The position numbers and the translations under genes were made by a program. From positions 1 to 55,565 of the forward strand of contig JAJZBI010000026.1 of the NCBI GenBank assembly GCA_021798985.1: a stretch of 55,565 nt of DNA, in the 5' to 3' direction. Below, one piece after another: positions 1-7,983 of the stretch. The notes below the pieces were generated by a model. It was not told where the DNA came from, did not search any database, and was given only the letters and a program-made list of their open reading frames with translations. Each line of letters opens with the position of its first letter. The first letter of the stretch is position 1. Source of the stretch: Actinomycetes bacterium (lineage in GTDB: Bacteria > Actinomycetota > Acidimicrobiia > Acidimicrobiales > Bog-793).

Positions 1-2
1 TC

Positions 3-98
3 CAAGAGGGCAGCGCCCCGCACAAGGACGCCACGGTGTCGGTCACCTTGCCGCCGCGCTCTTATGTCCTCATGGAGGCGCGCATCGCCGGCGCGTAG
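3..98 (+). CDS. C-terminal end of a probable glycosidase (partial)
   Basis: An open frame enters from the left edge and ends at TAG 96-98, giving about 31 residues that finish VTLPPRSYVLMEAR-IAGA. A closing beta-strand of the form 'VTLPPRSxVxLE' is typical of the C-terminal all-beta domain of glycoside hydrolases such as GH51 arabinofuranosidases. Its position directly upstream of an arabinose importer and araBAD fits an alpha-L-arabinofuranosidase, but that identity rests on context. Only the tail is visible, so no catalytic residue can be checked. Confidence 0.5.
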   Translation, partial: QEGSAPHKDATVSVTLPPRSYVLMEARIAGA

Positions 99-163
99 GC
101 CAGCGCGCCACTTGGACGCCGGCGCCGCCGGCGAAGGGGGCGCCGAAGCGATCTCAACACCAA

Positions 164-193
164 CCGCCCGGCCAACGGTGCACGGCCGGGCGG
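164..193 (+). terminator. Perfect 10-bp intercistronic hairpin
   Basis: CCGCCCGGCC (164-173) pairs perfectly with GGCCGGGCGG (184-193) around a 10-nt loop. There is no T-tract. It sits between the partial glycosidase gene and the binding-protein gene. It may act as a partial terminator or as an RNA end that protects the downstream message. Confidence 0.55.
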
Positions 194-231
194 CTTACCA
201 CCACCAACAACAAGAACAGGGGGAGCACCGA

Positions 232-1626
232 ATGCAAATCAGCAAGAATCCGAACCACCGGCGGCGCCGGCTCGGGATCTCGGGGGCCGCCGTCGGCCTG
301 GCGAGTCTCGGCATGATGGCGACCGCGGTCTCAGGTGCAGCTTCCGCGTCGAGCACGCGGGCGAACAAAGCGGCCCACAAGACCGTGGCCCGTGCCGCCA
401 ACGGCTGCGCGAAGGGCGCCGTGCCGATCACCTTCTGGGCCTGGGTGCCCGGGATGAACCGCCTCGTCAAGCAGTACAACACGAGCCAGTCCAAGGTCTG
501 CGTCACGCTGGACGACGTGGGCGCTGGCAACCCCGAGTACGTCAAGCTTGCTGAGGCCCTGAAGTCGGGCAACGGCGCTCCTGACGTCGCCGAGGTCGAG
601 TACGACGAGCTGCCGTCCTTCGAGGTGACCCACAACGTCGTCAACATCGCGAAGTACGGGGCGAACAAGTACAAGAAGTACTTCGACCCGTGGGCGTGGA
701 AGGAAGTCAGCCAGGGATCGGCGGTCTACGCGATGCCCGGCGACGCCGGCCCGATGGGCTTCTACTACAACACGAAGCTCTTTGCGAAGTACCACCTGAC
801 GATCCCGCACACCTGGGCCCAGTTCGCTGCGGACGCCGCCAAGCTCCACAAGGAGAACCCGAAGGCGTACCTGACCAACTTCTCGGCCACGGACCTGCAG
901 TGGGTCCTCAGCCTGATGAGCCAGGACAACGCGTTCCCGTTCAAGTACACGGGCGGCAGCAACGTGACGATCGACTTCACCGGCAAGAAGCAGATGGCTT
1001 TCGCCAACTTCTGGCAGAAGATGCTCGGCGCTCACGAGCTGAACGGCATTCCGGACGTGACGGCGCAGGCCTTCGGCGCGATGGACCGCGGTGTCGACCT
1101 CAGCTGGCTGAGCTCGGCGTGGGGCCCGTCGTACTTCGCACCCGACGCCAAGCAGTCCGTCGGTGACTGGCGCACCTCGGCGATGCCGCAGTGGAAGGCC
1201 GGCCAGCATGTGGCGGCGAACTGGGGCGGCTCGTCGTACCCGGTGTTCTCGACGAGCAAGCACCCGGCGCAGGCCGCGGCCTTCTCGGAGTGGCTGAACG
1301 GCACGAGCGCGGCGTGGAAGACCGAGGTGACGGCGCCGTCGTCGCTCTTCCCGACCTTCAAGCCCGAGCTCAACAGCCCCGCCTTCGCCAACATCACGGT
1401 GCCGGTCTCGGGCCCGTCGCACCCGAACGCAGTGTTCGGTGAGGCCGGCAAGAACGCGGCCGCCGTGTCATGGCCGCCGTTCATGACCGAGGCGCTGACG
1501 CTGTCGGGGACGACGTTCGCTGGCGTCTTGAATGGCAAGGAGAGCCTGCCGCAGGCCTTCAAGACCTTCCAGGGCCAGCTCGTCAAGTACGCCAAGCAGG
1601 AAGGCTTCACCGTCCACACGAACTAG
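232..1626 (+). CDS. Sugar ABC transporter substrate-binding protein (CUT1, probable arabinose/arabinoside)
   Basis: A 464-aa extracellular solute-binding protein of the SBP_bac_1 type. The ATG at 232 is chosen because AGGGGGAG lies 8 nt upstream; upstream in-frame starts would add a non-signal-like extension. The N-terminus has an RRRR stretch, a hydrophobic core (about residues 14-34) and an A-x-A site near residue 38, so it is exported. There is no lipobox cysteine, which is odd for a Gram-positive binding protein. The mature part opens with ITFWAWVPG and contains Asp/Trp/Gly-rich ligand-cleft segments typical of oligosaccharide binders. It is followed by two permease genes and araB, so arabinose or arabino-oligosaccharides are the likely ligand (context inference). 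Confidence 0.88.
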   Translation: MQISKNPNHRRRRLGISGAAVGLASLGMMATAVSGAASASSTRANKAAHKTVARAANGCAKGAVPITFWAWVPGMNRLVKQYNTSQSKVCVTLDDVGAGNPEYVKLAEALKSGNGAPDVAEVEYDELPSFEVTHNVVNIAKYGANKYKKYFDPWAWKEVSQGSAVYAMPGDAGPMGFYYNTKLFAKYHLTIPHTWAQFAADAAKLHKENPKAYLTNFSATDLQWVLSLMSQDNAFPFKYTGGSNVTIDFTGKKQMAFANFWQKMLGAHELNGIPDVTAQAFGAMDRGVDLSWLSSAWGPSYFAPDAKQSVGDWRTSAMPQWKAGQHVAANWGGSSYPVFSTSKHPAQAAAFSEWLNGTSAAWKTEVTAPSSLFPTFKPELNSPAFANITVPVSGPSHPNAVFGEAGKNAAAVSWPPFMTEALTLSGTTFAGVLNGKESLPQAFKTFQGQLVKYAKQEGFTVHTN

Positions 1627-1654
1627 ACCGGACGGTCGAGCAAGGATCCCCCCC

Positions 1655-1692
1655 GGGGGGCGGGGCAGCGGGCGACCGCTGCCCCGCCCCCC
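1655..1692 (+). terminator. 17-bp perfect hairpin with GCGA loop
   Basis: GGGGGGCGGGGCAGCGG (1655-1671) is exactly complementary to 1676-1692, closing on the GNRA-type tetraloop GCGA (1672-1675). It is not followed by a T-run. It lies between the binding-protein gene and the permeases. Such hairpins commonly stabilise the binding-protein message or attenuate read-through, giving more binding protein than permease (known of the operon type; inferred here). Confidence 0.75.
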
Positions 1693-1733
1693 AAATCAGC
1701 GTCGAGGCCAGTGCCAAGCAAGGAGGAGCGGCC

Positions 1734-1775
1734 ATGACGGGCCTGCAACCGACACACCAGCGAGCGCGACCGTGA
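1734..1775 (+). CDS. Putative 13-codon leader peptide coupled to the permease
   Basis: The ATG at 1734 has the best Shine-Dalgarno in the neighbourhood (AAGGAGG, 1720-1726, spacer 7). It opens a frame of only 13 codons (MTGLQPTHQRARP) that ends at TGA 1773-1775. That TGA overlaps the GTG (1772-1774) of the permease frame as GTGA. The arrangement looks like translational coupling, where ribosomes loaded on the short ORF re-initiate on the permease. The alternative is a one-base indel (real or sequencing error), with 1734 being the true permease start. Confidence 0.5.
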   Translation: MTGLQPTHQRARP

Positions 1776-2743
1776 GCGTCACCGGCACGCTGCGGACCGT
1801 GCGGGGAAGAGCGCTCGGCGCGACGGACGCGGGGCGTCCGCTCGAGCCGGGGCGCTCGCATGCCAACTGGGTGCACCAACGCGACCGGCGCGGCGCCTGG
1901 TTCGTCGTGCCCTTCGTGATCGCGTTCATCCTCTTCACGCTGGTGCCGGTCGGCTACTCGATCTACACGAGCCTGTACAACACCCGCCTGATCGGTGGCA
2001 CGGTCTTCTCCGGGTTCCAGAACTACACGGCCACCTTCCAGGCCGGGGACTTCTGGTCGGGGTTCATCCGCGTGATCATCTTCGGGGCGATCCAGATCCC
2101 GATCATGCTGGCGATCGCCTTCTTCTTCGCCACGATGTTCGACCTCGGCATCGCCAAGTGGGGCGGCGCGTTCCGCACCATCTTCTTCATCCCCTTCGCC
2201 GTGCCGGCGGTCGTCGCCTCGGTGATGTGGTCGTTCCTTCTCGAGCCGCAGTTCGGCCCCTTCACCCACTTCGCGAGTGTGCTCGGCTTCCAGGGCACGA
2301 ACTTCCTCGGGACGAACCTCATCTTCCCCACCTTGATCTTGATCGTGATCTGGGAGTGGACGGGCTACAACATGGTCATCCTCTTCACGGCGCTGAAGGC
2401 GGTGCCGCGGGAGGTCATCGAAGCAGCCGTGCTCGACGGCGCCTCGCTCGCCAAGGTGGTGCTGCGCGTCAAGCTGCCGCTCGTGCGCCCCGCCATCGTC
2501 GTGCTGGTCTTCTTGAACGCCATCGGGGCGCTCCAGCTGTTCACCGAGCCGCTGATCTTGCAGGCCTACGCGCCGCAGTCGATCTCCAACAACTGGACGC
2601 CGACGCTGTATCTCTACAACACGGCCATCGGCGGCCAGCAGTACAACCTGGCCGCGGCGGGAGCCGTGATCTTCGGTCTGGTCATCGTCGTCTTGTCGCT
2701 GGTTTCGCTGATCAGCCGGCGCCGGAGGGGTGAGTTCGCATGA
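1772..2743 (+). CDS. Sugar ABC transporter permease, CUT1 (MalF/UgpA type)
   Basis: A 323-aa inner-membrane permease. After a polar N-terminus of about 40 residues comes the first helix (WFVVPFVIAFILFTLVPVG), and about six helices follow in total. The EAA loop that contacts the ATPase is visible as EAAVLDGASLAKVVLRVKLP. The GTG at 1772 is the only plausible start in frame; it lacks its own strong ribosome binding site and overlaps the stop of the short leader ORF. The end overlaps the next permease start as ATGA. No ATPase gene is nearby, so a shared MsiK-type ATPase encoded elsewhere is expected. Confidence 0.87.
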   Translation: MSVTGTLRTVRGRALGATDAGRPLEPGRSHANWVHQRDRRGAWFVVPFVIAFILFTLVPVGYSIYTSLYNTRLIGGTVFSGFQNYTATFQAGDFWSGFIRVIIFGAIQIPIMLAIAFFFATMFDLGIAKWGGAFRTIFFIPFAVPAVVASVMWSFLLEPQFGPFTHFASVLGFQGTNFLGTNLIFPTLILIVIWEWTGYNMVILFTALKAVPREVIEAAVLDGASLAKVVLRVKLPLVRPAIVVLVFLNAIGALQLFTEPLILQAYAPQSISNNWTPTLYLYNTAIGGQQYNLAAAGAVIFGLVIVVLSLVSLISRRRRGEFA

Positions 2744-3705
2744 GCGTGATCAACCCAGGGGTGAGCGCGCCCAGCACCACCAAGGCGGCAGAGCGGGCGC
2801 GCCGTCGCGAGGAGCGCCAGCGCGAGGCAGAGCAGACGATCCGTATCTTTGGCATCCGCCGCCGTACCGTCGCCATCGTCACCGCGCTGTGCGTCCTCTT
2901 TGCGCTCTTCACGCTCGTGCCGATCGCGTGGATGCTCATCAATTCCACCAAGAACCAGGCGAACATCTTCGAGTCCTTCGGCTTTTGGTTCTCGCGCCCC
3001 TTCGTGCTCGTGCACAACTTCAAGATGTTGTTCGAAAACGTCGACGGGGACGGCACCTACATCCAGTGGCTCGGCAACACGGCGCTGTACGCGGGCCTCG
3101 GGGGGATCGGTGCCACGGCGCTGTCCGCGCTCGGAGGCTACGGCTTCGCGCACTTCAAGTTCCGCGGCTCCAAGCTCGCGTTCTCGCTCGTGCTCGCCGC
3201 GCTCTTGGTTCCGATCGCAGCGATCACCCTGCCGCTGTATTTCGTCTACGCCAAGGTCGGGCTGATCAACAACATCTGGGGCATGATCCTACCGAGCATG
3301 GTGAGCCCGGTGGGCGTGCTCTTGATGCGCGTGTACGTGCGCGGATCGGTGCCAAGAGAGCTGATCGACGCGGCGCGCCTCGACGGCGCCAGCGAGTCGC
3401 GGATCTTCTTCCGCCTTGCCGTGCCCTTGATGGTGCCCGGGCTCACGACGGTGTTGTTGTTGAGCGTCGTCGGCATCTGGAACAACTACTTCCTGCCGCT
3501 CGTCATCTTCTCCAAGAACAGCCTGTACCCCCTCACCGAGGGGCTCGGCCTGTGGGCTTCGCACGCCTCGACGAGCGGTGACCAGAACATCTACCCGCTG
3601 CTCGTCATCGGCGGCGTCGTCACGATCATCCCCTCGATCGCGCTGTTCTTGATCTTGCAGCGCTACTGGCGAGGAGGGGCCCTCCTTGGCAGCTTCGCCA
3701 ACTGA
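2740..3705 (+). CDS. Sugar ABC transporter permease, CUT1 (MalG/UgpE type)
   Basis: A 321-aa partner permease starting within the preceding stop (ATGA overlap), so the two are translated as a coupled pair. A charged cytoplasmic N-terminus (RARRREERQREAEQ) precedes the first helix at about residue 45. The EAA-type loop reads DAARLDGASESRIFFRLAVP. The C-terminus ends in a helix followed by QRYWRGGALLGS, a typical MalG-family ending. Together with the upstream genes it forms an importer that lacks only its ATPase. Confidence 0.88.
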   Translation: MSVINPGVSAPSTTKAAERARRREERQREAEQTIRIFGIRRRTVAIVTALCVLFALFTLVPIAWMLINSTKNQANIFESFGFWFSRPFVLVHNFKMLFENVDGDGTYIQWLGNTALYAGLGGIGATALSALGGYGFAHFKFRGSKLAFSLVLAALLVPIAAITLPLYFVYAKVGLINNIWGMILPSMVSPVGVLLMRVYVRGSVPRELIDAARLDGASESRIFFRLAVPLMVPGLTTVLLLSVVGIWNNYFLPLVIFSKNSLYPLTEGLGLWASHASTSGDQNIYPLLVIGGVVTIIPSIALFLILQRYWRGGALLGSFAN

Positions 3706-3706
3706 G

Positions 3707-3764
3707 CACGGCACGATCAGCCGTGGGCTGTGCGCTGGTGCGGGCGTCGCGCGCTCACTAGCGT
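3707..3764 (+). promoter_or_regulatory. Hairpin and candidate -10 box before araB
   Basis: CACGGC (3707-3712) pairs with GCCGTG (3720-3725) just after the permease stop. About 34 nt further on is TAGCGT (3759-3764), which fits the TAnnnT -10 pattern. Together they suggest that araB can be expressed from its own promoter as well as by read-through. No clear -35 box is seen. Confidence 0.35.
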
Positions 3765-3789
3765 CAGCCGGTGAGCAAAGGAGGTGCCG

Positions 3790-5463
3790 ATGAGCCCGGC
3801 CAGTGGTGGAGCTGACGCGCCACTCAGCATCGGCGTGGACTACGGCACCGAGTCCGGCCGCGTCCTCATCCTCGACCTCGCCTCGGGCAACGAGCTCGGC
3901 GTCGCGACCGTGCCGTATCGCCACGGGGTGATCGACCACGAGCTGCCCTCGAACGGCGCGGCATTGCCGCCGGACTGGGCCTTGCAGCATCCTTCGGACT
4001 ACCTTGAGGTCCTGACCGAGGGGATCCCCGCCGCGCTCTCGGCCTCGGGCGTGAACCCGAGCCGGGTGATCGGCATCGGGCTCGACTTCACCTCCTGCAC
4101 CGTGCTGCCGGCTCGCAGCGACGGCACCCCGCTGTGCCTCGACGAGCGCTTCTCCTTCCGCCCGCACGCGTGGACCAAGCTGTGGAAGCACCACGCCGCC
4201 CAGCACGTGGCCGACCGGCTGAACGAGGTGGCGATCGAGCGCAACGAGGCGTTCCTTGCCCGCTACGGCGGCCGCATCTCCTCGGAGTGGTACTTCCCCA
4301 AGCTGATCCAGGTCTTTCTCGAAGACCGCGAGGTCTACGACGCGACGGACGCCTTCGTCGAGGCAACCGACTGGGTGGTCTGGCAGCTCACCGGATCCCT
4401 TTCTCGCAGCGCCTGCGCAGCGGGATACAAGGCCCTGTGGTCCGCCACCGACGGCCTGCCTTCGGCACAGTACTTCGCCCAGGCGGTCCCCGGCTTCGAC
4501 GACCCGGCCGCCAAGCTCGGGCGGAGCTTCATGCAGCTCGGCGAGCGCGCCGGATCGCTGCAGCCGGCGCTGGCCGAGCGACTGGGCCTGCCGGCGGGGA
4601 TCGCCGTCGCGGTCGGCAACGTGGACTCGTTCGTCTCGGTGCCCGGCTGTGGCGTCGGTGAGCCCGGGGTGTTCGTCACCGTCGTCGGCACCTCGATCTG
4701 CGACATGGTGGTGCATGCCGACGAGGTGCTCCTCGAGGGCATCACCGGCGTGGTCCGCGACGGGATCGTGCCCGGGCTGTACGGCTACGAGGCAGGCCAG
4801 CCGGCCGTCGGCGACATGTTCGCGTGGTACGTCGATCGGCTCCTTGGCGGCACGGGCGCGCGTTACGGCGAGCTCGAGGCGGCCGCGGCGTCCTTGTCCC
4901 CTGGCGAGAGCGGGCTCGTCGCCCTCGATTGGTGGAACGGGAACCGCAGCGTCCTCGGCGACGCGGACCTCGCCGGGGCGGTGGTCGGGTTCAGCCTGCA
5001 GACGACGCCGGGCGAGCTGTACCGGGCCCTGCTCGAGTCGGTCGCCTACGGGGCGCGCACGATCATCGAGAACTTCGAATCGGGCGGGATGGCGCTCGAG
5101 CGCGTCGTCGCCTGCGGCGGCATCGCGGAGAAGAGCGAGCTGATGATGCAGCTTTTCGCGGACGTGAGCGGGCTCGAGGTCGAGGTCGCGGGCTCGACCC
5201 AGGTGCCCGCGCGCGGCTCGGCGCTGTTCGGCGCCGTGGCGGCAGGGCGCGACGCCGGCGGCTTTGCCGATATCGCCACGGCCGCCGCTGCGCTCGCGCT
5301 CCCTGCGGCGCGGACCTACAAGCCCAACGCCGAGGCCAAGGCGGTCTACGACCGGGTCTTCGCGCTCTACCGGTCCCTGCATGACACCTTGGGCAGGCGC
5401 GACGTCCAGGTGATGCACGAGTTGAAGGCGCTGCGGAGATCCCAGCGAGCAGCGGGGGCCTAG
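3790..5463 (+). CDS. araB: L-ribulokinase
   Basis: A 557-aa FGGY-family kinase that phosphorylates L-ribulose to L-ribulose 5-phosphate. The N-terminal phosphate-binding motif IGVDYGTESGR and the segments GLDFTSCTVLP, TDWVVWQLTG and GYEAGQPAVGD are characteristic of AraB rather than xylulokinase or glycerol kinase. The length matches the family (about 560). The start is ATG 3790, because AAAGGAGG ends 5-6 nt before it; a GTG two codons upstream lies inside that ribosome binding site. The stop overlaps the regulator start by 1 nt. Confidence 0.93.
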   Translation: MSPASGGADAPLSIGVDYGTESGRVLILDLASGNELGVATVPYRHGVIDHELPSNGAALPPDWALQHPSDYLEVLTEGIPAALSASGVNPSRVIGIGLDFTSCTVLPARSDGTPLCLDERFSFRPHAWTKLWKHHAAQHVADRLNEVAIERNEAFLARYGGRISSEWYFPKLIQVFLEDREVYDATDAFVEATDWVVWQLTGSLSRSACAAGYKALWSATDGLPSAQYFAQAVPGFDDPAAKLGRSFMQLGERAGSLQPALAERLGLPAGIAVAVGNVDSFVSVPGCGVGEPGVFVTVVGTSICDMVVHADEVLLEGITGVVRDGIVPGLYGYEAGQPAVGDMFAWYVDRLLGGTGARYGELEAAAASLSPGESGLVALDWWNGNRSVLGDADLAGAVVGFSLQTTPGELYRALLESVAYGARTIIENFESGGMALERVVACGGIAEKSELMMQLFADVSGLEVEVAGSTQVPARGSALFGAVAAGRDAGGFADIATAAAALALPAARTYKPNAEAKAVYDRVFALYRSLHDTLGRRDVQVMHELKALRRSQRAAGA

Positions 5464-6491
5464 TGCCCGAGCTCGCGTCGCCGCCGCGCTCGCCGGCGAT
5501 GACCGACGTCGCCCGGGTCGCGGGGGTCTCGCACCAGACCGTCTCGCGGGTGCTGAACGGGCACCCGAGCGTGCGCCCGGCCACCCGAGCGCGGGTGTTG
5601 GCGGCGATCGAGGAGCTCGGTTACCGCCCGAATCTCGCGGCGCGCGCGCTCGTCACCGGGCGGTCGCGCACCTTGGGCCTCGTGACCTTGGAGACCACGC
5701 TCTTCGGCCCGGTGACGACCCTGTACGGCATCGAGCGGGCGGCGCGCGAGGCGGGCTATTTCGTGAGCGTCGTCAGCCTCGGCACCGCCATCGACCCCGG
5801 CTCGCTCGAAGACGCGCTGGCGCGCCTTCGCGCCCAGCGCGTCGCCGGCGTGATCTTGATCGCTCCGCTCACCTCGTCCTTGCTCGCCCTGCCGAGCTTG
5901 CCGATCGACCTGCCGGTCGTGGTCGTCGAGGGCGACCCCGACGGCGCGTTCGCCACCGCCACGGTCGACCAGCGCGCCGGGGCGCGGGCGGCCACCGAGC
6001 ACCTGATCGGCCTCGGGCACCGAGTGATCGCGCACGTCGCCGGGCCGCCGGAGTGGCTCGAGGCGCACCAGCGCGAGGCGGGGTGGCGCGCTGGCCTCGC
6101 GGATGCCGGCCTCGCCGGCGACGTGGTGCTCGTCGGGGACTGGACGGCGCGCTCTGGCTATCAGGCGGGGCTCGCCCTTGCGGAGATGACCGAGGTCACC
6201 GCCGTCTTCGTGGCGAACGACCACATGGCCCTCGGCGTCTTGCGGGCCTTGCACGAGCGGGGGCGGGCTGTCCCCGAGGAGATCAGCGTCGTCGGCTTCG
6301 ACGACATCGGCGAGGCCGAGTACTTCACCCCGTCGCTGACCACCGTCCACCAAGACTTCGACGAGCTCGGCCGCCGCAGCCTGGACCTGCTGCTGTGCCA
6401 GCTCGACTCGAGCAACTCGGTCGTCGAGCGCCTCGTGATCGCGCCCCGGCTGATCGAGCGCCGCAGCACGGCGGCGCGCGAGGGACCGTAG
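5463..6491 (+). CDS. LacI-family transcriptional regulator of arabinose genes
   Basis: A 342-aa one-component repressor. The N-terminal HTH reads MTDVARVAGVSHQTVSRVLNG, followed by the hinge helix (RPNLAARALVTGRS) and a periplasmic-binding-like sensor domain containing SVVGFDDIGEAEYFTPSLTTV. It sits inside the arabinose operon, between araB and araA, and overlaps araB by 1 nt. GTG 5463 is used as start; ATG 5499 would still keep the whole HTH. A LacI-type palindrome 35 nt downstream, just before araA, is its likely operator, so autoregulation with araAD is expected. Sugar or sugar-phosphate effector specificity is inferred from context. Confidence 0.88.
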   Translation: MPELASPPRSPAMTDVARVAGVSHQTVSRVLNGHPSVRPATRARVLAAIEELGYRPNLAARALVTGRSRTLGLVTLETTLFGPVTTLYGIERAAREAGYFVSVVSLGTAIDPGSLEDALARLRAQRVAGVILIAPLTSSLLALPSLPIDLPVVVVEGDPDGAFATATVDQRAGARAATEHLIGLGHRVIAHVAGPPEWLEAHQREAGWRAGLADAGLAGDVVLVGDWTARSGYQAGLALAEMTEVTAVFVANDHMALGVLRALHERGRAVPEEISVVGFDDIGEAEYFTPSLTTVHQDFDELGRRSLDLLLCQLDSSNSVVERLVIAPRLIERRSTAAREGP

Positions 6492-6525
6492 GAGGTGGCG
6501 GCCGCGGCGCCCTCGCGGCGACATC

Positions 6526-6539
6526 TGTTAACGCTAACA
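6526..6539. promoter_or_regulatory. LacI-type operator before araA
   Basis: TGTTAACGCTAACA has perfect TGTTA/TAACA half-sites around a central CG, the classic shape of LacI/GalR-family operators. It lies 39 nt before the araA ATG and 35 nt after the regulator gene. The flanking composition is much more GC-rich, so the site stands out. Confidence 0.78.
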
Positions 6540-6577
6540 TGCAACGGCGCCGCCCGGCGCCAAGGAAGGTGAGCCCC

Positions 6578-7975
6578 ATGACCACTGCCCGGCCCCGCAT
6601 CGGGATCCTCGGAATCATGCAAGAGCTCTACGACGACATGATCCCGAGGATCACCGAGCACCAGGACGCGTTCGCCCGCGAGCTCGTGGGGCGCTGCTCG
6701 GAGGTGGCCGAGGTCGTCTACTCGCGCCCGGCCCGCAACCAAAAGGACATCGAGGAGATCGTCCGCGAGCTCAATGCCGGCGGGCTCGACGGGATCATGA
6801 TCGTCATGCTCACCTACGGTCCCGCCCTTCGGACCGTGCGCGCCCTCATGGAGTCCCCGCTTCCCGTCCTGCTCGCCAACATCCAGCCCGAGCCCGTCGT
6901 CACGGCCGAGTGGGACATGGCGGACCTCACCTACAACCAGGGCATCCACGGCGCCCAGGATCAGTCGAACGCCATGTTGCGCGCCGGGCTCGCCTATTCG
7001 GTGCTCACCGAGGAGTGGCGCTCGCCGGCCTTCCTGCGCCGCTTTGAGGACTGGGCGCGGGCGGCCCAGACCGTCACCACGCTGAAGCGGACGCGCATCG
7101 CCCTGTTCGGCTACCCGATGAACGGCATGGAGGACGTGCTCTACGACCCGACGGCGCTCGTGCGCAAGATCGGCCCGATGGTTGTGCACGAGAACCTCGG
7201 CGATCTGCACGTGGCGATGGGCGAGGTCGCCGAGCGCGAGGTCGAGGAGCTGATGCGCCTGCACCACGAGCGCTTCGCGGTCGACGAGCACCTGAGCGCC
7301 GAGTCCCACGCCTATGCGTGCCGCATGGAGATCGCCGTGCGCAAGATGCTCGAGGCCGGCGACTACCACGGCTTCTCGTTCCACTTTGAGCCCGTCGGGC
7401 GCGACGGCCGCTTCGAGCAGCTCCCCCTGCTCACCGCGTCGGATCTGATGGCCGACGGCTACGGCTTTGGCGCCGAGGGCGACACGAACGCCGCCGCGCT
7501 CGTCTGTGCCAGCCACACCCTGGCCGGGGACGCGCACTTCTCGGAGATGTATGCGATGGACTACGAGCTCGACTCAGTGCTCATCTCCCACATGGGCGAG
7601 GGCAACTGGAAGGTCGCCCGGCGCGACCGACCGGTGCGCCTGATCGACCGCCCGCTCGGCATCGGTGGCCTCTCCAACCCGCCGACCGCCGTCTTCTCGG
7701 CCGAGCCCGGCCCGGCGACGACCGCCACGCTCATCCCCCTCGACGGCGAGATCTACCGCCTGGCGGTGGCGCGCGGCGAGGTGCTCGACACCCCGGTGCT
7801 CCCCAAGCTGGAGATGCCCTACTTCCACTTCCGCCCGGACTCGGGGATGCGCGCCTTCCTCGACGGCTGGCTGCGCAACGGCGGGACGCACCACTTCTGC
7901 ATGAACCTCGGCGACCAGGTGGAGCGCTGGCGGCTCGTCGCCGAGCTGCTCGACATCGACTTCGTCGAGCTGTAG
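6578..7975 (+). CDS. araA: L-arabinose isomerase (divergent AraA family)
   Basis: A 465-aa isomerase converting L-arabinose to L-ribulose. The start ATG 6578 is preceded by AAGGAAGG. Catalytic and metal ligands known in AraA map to visible motifs: Glu in GYGFGAEGDTN, Glu/Asp in AMDYELDSVLISHMGEGN with its His, and the C-terminal His in GGTHHFCMNLGD. The protein is about 35 residues shorter than enterobacterial AraA and its sequence is clearly divergent, but araB upstream and araD 8 nt downstream fix the pathway. Mn2+ dependence is a family property. Confidence 0.88.
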   Translation: MTTARPRIGILGIMQELYDDMIPRITEHQDAFARELVGRCSEVAEVVYSRPARNQKDIEEIVRELNAGGLDGIMIVMLTYGPALRTVRALMESPLPVLLANIQPEPVVTAEWDMADLTYNQGIHGAQDQSNAMLRAGLAYSVLTEEWRSPAFLRRFEDWARAAQTVTTLKRTRIALFGYPMNGMEDVLYDPTALVRKIGPMVVHENLGDLHVAMGEVAEREVEELMRLHHERFAVDEHLSAESHAYACRMEIAVRKMLEAGDYHGFSFHFEPVGRDGRFEQLPLLTASDLMADGYGFGAEGDTNAAALVCASHTLAGDAHFSEMYAMDYELDSVLISHMGEGNWKVARRDRPVRLIDRPLGIGGLSNPPTAVFSAEPGPATTATLIPLDGEIYRLAVARGEVLDTPVLPKLEMPYFHFRPDSGMRAFLDGWLRNGGTHHFCMNLGDQVERWRLVAELLDIDFVEL

Positions 7976-7983
7976 GGGCGACG

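Noticed and set aside
3289-5418. 709-aa open frame on the minus strand opposite araB
   Set aside because: A codon-bias shadow of araB and the permease: no family motif, Arg/Val/Asp-rich, no ribosome binding site.
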